From Symbiodinium microadriaticum (Eukaryota; Sar; Dinophyceae; Suessiales; Symbiodiniaceae), in the NCBI GenBank assembly GCA_001939145.1, contig LSRX01000180.1, positions 452,651 through 516,650 of the forward strand: DNA of 64,000 nucleotides. The letters run 5' to 3'. Below are positions 59,101 through 64,000 of this stretch, one piece after another (positions within the stretch are counted from its first letter, which is position 1; the number at the start of each line of letters is the position of its first letter). A model generated the notes under the pieces. That model saw only the letters and a list, made by a program, of their open reading frames with translations, searched no databases and was not told the origin of the DNA. Both the position numbers and the translations under genes were made by a program.

Positions 59101-62100
59101 TAAGGCTTCGAGTTTAAGATGTTGGCGACGTCCGAACGTGACTTAGGAATTTGGCTCCGTGCTGTGGTGCTTGGACTTCTTGGATGAAAACTGCCTGTAG
59201 GGTAGGGCTGGAGGCTAAGGTTGACGTGCGGAGTTCATACGCATTGGGACAGAGGTCCCTTTAGGTCCCTTCAGAGCCTGACTTGAGTTTTCCAAAGACA
59301 CTTTGAGTCGGCCTCCGAAGATGAGGATGACAAGGGCGAGGATCACGATCAAGGGTGGGGGCAAGACGAAAGCGCTCAAGTACCTCGGCGATCTATGTTT
59401 CAGGATACAGAGGCTTTTTGTGCGACTCGGCGCCATATTTATGACTTTCATGTGTGCCTGTGCTTTTTGCAGGGAGTCTGTGAGCATGGTGCAAGATCAC
59501 CGGCTGTTTTGTTGGAACTTAAATTAAAGCCTCTGACGCGTGCTCGTTTCCTCATATGAGAAGTACCTGCCTTCATTATATTCAATGGCCCGCAAAGCCA
59601 GAGGTGTGCAAGAGAACCAAATCAAAACAGGAGTATATTGAGTGCTCTGCTACATGTTGTGTGACACAAAATAGCTACTACCACTACCCCTACCACTACA
59701 ACTACGACCCCGACTACAACTGCAGCAGTTTCATCACAGCTCTAAAAATTGCAACAAAAACGATGCTGCAATAAACGCAGCGAAGGCCCGTTAAAGAAAT
59801 GTGCAGGAGGTTTTACTATCCTGAAAGAACAAGCACCCATATGGAGGGAGCAGACTGATACTGGGCGAACAGACACCAGGAAGATTGCTGCAGCCGGAGC
59901 CATGCATCCAAGGAATCTAAGGCCTCAAGCCATATAAAGCATAGCCTAGTTCAATGTAATGTAATATAACATAACACTACATAGTATAGCATAGTATAAT
60001 GTCATCTGCCATAATGTAAAACAACGAAATGAAAATGTGATAAACTACACATCATATTCATACTTATCGTATATCGTATATCTATCAGTATGACTGTGGG
60101 ACGGCGGATGCTTTGCAGAAGTCGTGAGATGTCGGAGGCCAAGCAGCAAGACACCTGAACACTCGCATGGTTTAGGGTTTACGAATCCAAGTGCACAGGC
60201 CCTGGGGTTGCTCCATACCTTGCGGCCTCGAGCCAAACCCCAAAAACTAAAAACATAAGCTTTAAAGCGGCAAATGACTTTCCTCAAAGCTGCATGCTCA
60301 CACCGAGGCCATACGCGAAAGAACCAGCACTGGGCACTTTCCACAGCAGCGTACCGAAGGCAAGCAGGAGCGGAATGGCCAGCAGCTTCTTCCTTAATAC
60401 AGGCTTCCCAGCCCGAAACCCCAACTTACAAGGGTCTGAAACAATGAGCCATCTTCTTCCTTCGGGTTGCCTATAGGCTGATCTTTCAGAGGCCGGCATT
60501 CTTCCAACTAGCATGACTTTCCCAAAAGCCCTGGACCCTAAAACCGTTTTTGCATCCGGTCTGCAGCGACTCTACCGGGAACCCTAAAGCTAAACCCTAA
60601 AACCCTAAACCCGGAAACCCAAAAAGGCTCCCCGAGTTTGCTCAGAGTCTTCCGGCTTCCCGAGGAGAGCGCTTCTTCCGCGGCTTCGATGCCTTTGGCG
60701 ACCCCGTTGACTGGGACCTCCACCTGGGGGTCTCCAAAGGTTTTTTTTGTTTTCTCCTCTAGGGTTTTTTTGTCCCTCACNNNNNNNNNNNNNNNNNNNN
60801 NNNNNNNNNNNNNNNNNNNNNNNNNNNNNNNNNNNNNNNNNNNNNNNNNNNNNNNNNNNNNNNNNNNNNNNNNNNNNNNNNNNNNNNNNNNNNNNNNNNN
60901 NNNNNNNNNNNNNNNNNNNNNNNNNNNNNNNNNNNNNNNNNNNNNNNNNNNNNNNNNNNNNNNNNNNNNNNNNNNNNNNNNNNNNNNNNNNNNNNNNNNN
61001 NNNNNNNNNNNNNNNNNNNNNNNNNNNNNNNNNNNNNNNNNNNNNNNNNNNNNNNNNNNNNNNNNNNNNNNNNNNNNNNNNNNNNNNNNNNNNNNNNNNN
61101 NNNNNNNNNNNNNNNNNNNNNNNNNNNNNNNNNNNNNNNNNNNNNNNNNNNNNNNNNNNNNNNNNNNNNNNNNNNNNNNNNNNNNNNNNNNNNNNNNNNN
61201 NNNNNNNNNNNNNNNNNNNNNNNNNNNNNNNNNNNNNNNNNNNNNNNNNNNNNNNNNNNNNNNNNNNNNNNNNNNNNNNNNNNNNNNNNNNNNNNNNNNN
61301 NNNNNNNNNNNNNNNNNNNNNNNNNNNNNNNNNNNNNNNNNNNNNNNNNNNNNNNNNNNNNNNNNNNNNNNNNNNNNNNNNNNNNNNNNNNNNNNNNNNN
61401 NNNNNNNNNNNNNNNNNNNNNNNNNNNNNNNNNNNNNNNNNNNNNNNNNNNNNNNNNNNNNNNNNNNNNNNNNNNNNNNNNNNNNNNNNNNNNNNNNNNN
61501 NNNNNNNNNNNNNNNNNNNNNNNNNNNNNNNNNNNNNNNNNNNNNNNNNNNNNNNNNNNNNNNNNNNNNNNNNNNNNNNNNNNNNNNNNNNNNNNNNNNN
61601 NNNNNNNNNNNNNNNNNNNNNNNNNNNNNNNNNNNNNNNNNNNNNNNNAGGACTCCTTCCTGGTAATTTAAGAGGGGTTTAGGATTTTCCTTTTCGGTTT
61701 TTAGGATTTTTTTCGGGGGTTTAGGATTCAGGATTGTTGTTTTAGGGTTTTGGGTGTTTCTTGCCTCCCGCCTGGCTAGGACGAATGAGATCCTGCATCG
61801 TAGGTTAAGGGGTTTAGGACTTAAGTTGATTCTGTTTTTGGCTTTTAGGGGTTTACGGTTTGGGGCTTTTGCTTTACGTTTAGGGCGTTTTGAGGGTTTT
61901 GGGTTTTTTTTCCACCCACCCAGCTGACAAAGTCGCACTGCAGGGAGTTCGGTCGGACTACAGAGATTCGGGGGGAGAGCCAAGGCAGGCCACATGCTCC
62001 ACTTCGAAAAGCCAAACACCAGCTGTCAACGTTAAAGTTGAAGAGCCTGTGGTCTCGTCGGGTCTCCGGTACCTAGAGGAGTGCTGAAGTAGGACGAGTT

Positions 62101-63125
62101 CTCGCCCGAAGCAAAACCAGTATGGGACCGCGGGGGCTCTCCATTAATCAGCTCTCGGCAAGGGCTTGCAGGAATGAATTACGAAGTATTGTGCTAAAAA
62201 ATGTTTGCGGGGCGTTGGCTCTACGGTTGATTAGGAAAGCAGTACGCGGAGATATGCTAGACTACGTCGGGGCAACTTTTTTAAAGGTGTTGCGAGTCTT
62301 GCACTCGCGGGAATCCGCGCGGGACCTGAACTTTCACCTTAATTAGTCGGCACGAGAGGGCGAGCGTGAGCATGATGCGTCACGTCGTCCTGTCTCATCC
62401 TCGGATTGGGTTTGAGACAATTCCACCTCCAATGGCTTTGGTGCTTGTAATGCTCTGTCTAGACTGTGGCGGATGTTTAGTTGTCACAATTTGGCGTCCG
62501 GCGTCCATGTTAGGGTTTAGGGTTTTTTGTTCCAGGGTTTCGGCACTCACATTCGCACAGTCCAGGCGAGGCGTTTTTTTAAGGGTCTGAAGAACTAGAT
62601 TAGGGCTTTCTAAGTTATAAGGGTTACTTGAAGTGGCCTTAAGAAGGGTTTATAGGGTCTTAGAAGGAAGGGTTTGGTTTGGGGCCCTCCTAATGCTTTC
62701 AGGGGTCTGAAGAACAAGAAGGGGGCTCTATAAGGGGCACTGCAACAGGTTTCTAGTAAAAGAAGGAGCCCTTATAACTAGGGTCTTATAAGGTTTAGTT
62801 CAGGGCCTTCCTGGTAATTTAGGGGACTGTAGGGCTTTATAAGGTTTAGGTACTGTAAGGGTTGCCTCATCTTGGCTGCGGCGTTCATCCGGGTTCGTTC
62901 GCCCAAAAGGTTAATTAAACTTTCAGTTGTTAGGCTGTTATGCTCTCCACAATGTAAATTGGGCCCACTCCCCCGCAAGCAAATCCTTCGTGGCCACTTG
63001 TGCCGCAAGACCGCTGAAGCCCTGCCTGAGGTTGCCAGATGTTGAGATGGTGGCTTTCCGCAGAGCGGAGCAGTTGTGAAAGTAGGCTTCGCGTTATGTG
63101 GGGTTGTGCTCTTTGTGCGCTTCAG
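56141..63125. other. Spacer with assembly gap
   Basis: No gene is supported. An AT-rich ATATTATA stretch lies at about 57920-57995. Telomere-like heptamers are at 58655-58685, 60165-60180, 60580-60625, 61660-61910 and 62510-62530. 60781-61648 is N. A segment beginning CCTTCCTGGTAATTTA occurs both at about 61654 and 62805. 62580-62870 is a run of AAGGGTCT/TATAAGG-type degenerate units. Confidence 0.5.
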
Positions 63126-63211
63126 GGAACATCCGCATGGGGAGCGGCTCCTGTCTCTCCACACGAACCAACATGAAAGACCCATTTTGCTGGAAGGCTT
63201 CCGAAGACAAG
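63126..63211 (+). CDS. Candidate exon
   Basis: After TGCGCTTCAG one frame reads EHPHGERLLSLHTNQHERPI and then LLEGFRRQ, followed by GTTCGC. It is protein-like but short, and other frames here are also open. Confidence 0.2.
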
Positions 63212-64000
63212 GTTCGCATTGTCACAGGATGTGATATGGGCAACTCTGTCCCGAATTCAGCATTTCCGCCCTACTGCTAAATGCCCGAGATTTCCCCGGG
63301 GTGCACACCTGCCCCGAACCACCTCTGCAGATGGCAGACAAGACCGTGTGGAATTGCCACAGCCCGTGGAGTCCAACTGCTGAAGCCCAAACTCTGAAAG
63401 TGGTAGGAACCTGGCAAAGTCCGAACACCAACGAATACCCTAAACCCAATACCCCAAACAGCTCTACTGTTCCGGAAGTCACGCTGCAGACTGCCATTGA
63501 CCATCTTCCCGCCAAGCATACCCCGGAGGCGCTTCCTGGGGCAGTATACATTGGAAAGTTGTTTTTGGCTCAGATCAGGGCCCATTGTTCAAGGTCATTG
63601 TTGTTCGTCTTGGGGGTTTGCAAAGCCACATGCACCCAAGACTAACACGGTTCTTCGCTGAGGCCAGGGACAACATTTGACGGAATCTTAAAACTGTGCG
63701 TGTTCTGGAGGGGAAGACTTCCGCGTCAGCTGCTGGAGGCCGTGGATTAAGCTTGACATAGCTGCTGTTGAAGGGGCCGATCCTACATACCCAAAAGTCC
63801 TAAAACCCCACACAGAAAGTCACATGCTTTCTGAATCCTAACCACTAAACTAAACACTGCACTGATTTTATGGTGGATTGCCGGCTCCGCTTCTGTTGCC
63901 GCACACCCAGCCGGAAGATCAAACTCGACTACCCCTTTTCCATTCCGGACCAAACCCACCGGATCAGAACTGGGGGTTCAGATAATAAGTCGAGTATGAA
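63212..64000. other. Window end, nothing firm
   Basis: An open plus-strand frame at 63331-63645 (MADKTVWNCHSPW onward) follows CTCTGCAG and could be an exon, but it contains AACACCAACGAATACCCTAAA-type repeat sequence and is not supported further. Confidence 0.3.

Noticed and set aside
60538..62019. 493-codon minus-strand frame and shorter plus-strand frames
   Set aside because: More than half is N; the rest is telomere-like and low-complexity sequence.
63557..63575. Relict dinoflagellate spliced leader (GTTTTTGGCTCAG)
   Set aside because: Only about 11 bases resemble the leader's 3' half and it is not at a gene start; chance match.

Overview
This 64 kb window looks like nuclear DNA from a protist with a large, gene-poor genome. 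A dinoflagellate is my best guess. The reasons are mixed base composition with no operons, very many microsatellites in every size class, short degenerate TTTAGGG/CCCTAAA telomere-type heptamers in both orientations, one very long intronless gene for a kelch/GPS/polycystin-1-like protein, and an IS1595/Merlin-type transposon. I found no dinoflagellate spliced-leader relic, so the assignment is an inference. Other alveolates or algae are not excluded. There are three assembly gaps: 19093-19883, 31438-31445 and 60781-61648.

Layout. Positions 1-1310 hold a frameshifted coding remnant on the minus strand. Positions 1310-6950 are repeat-rich spacer. Positions 6958-11010 (+) hold the main gene, a 1350-residue membrane protein with a six-blade kelch head, a Ser/Thr mucin-like stalk, a GAIN/GPS-like region and about five membrane segments matching the non-channel part of polycystin-1. 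Positions 11011-18200 are spacer containing a MITE-like element with terminal inverted repeats at 11524-11643. From about 18.2 to 44.4 kb, and again at 53.9-56.1 kb, short plus-strand open blocks rich in Glu, Lys, Ala and Gln sit next to GT/AG-like splice sites. They may be small exons of one or more long intron-rich genes. Within that stretch, 25418-27010 is an apparently complete DNA transposon: an intact 439-residue transposase on the minus strand, matching terminal inverted repeats and a 9-bp direct repeat on both sides.

Positions 44352-49500 form a sharply AT-rich island made of a diverged tandem duplication of about 2.4 kb. Differences between the copies lean strongly towards C-to-T and G-to-A, often at CpA/TpG. 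The rest, 49.5-64 kb, is low-density spacer with triplet repeats, telomere-like heptamers, a few exon-like blocks and one gap.

No genes in this window can be shown to work together. The supported biology is one surface-receptor-like protein, one mobile element, several unnamed repeat families and a probable dispersed exon series.
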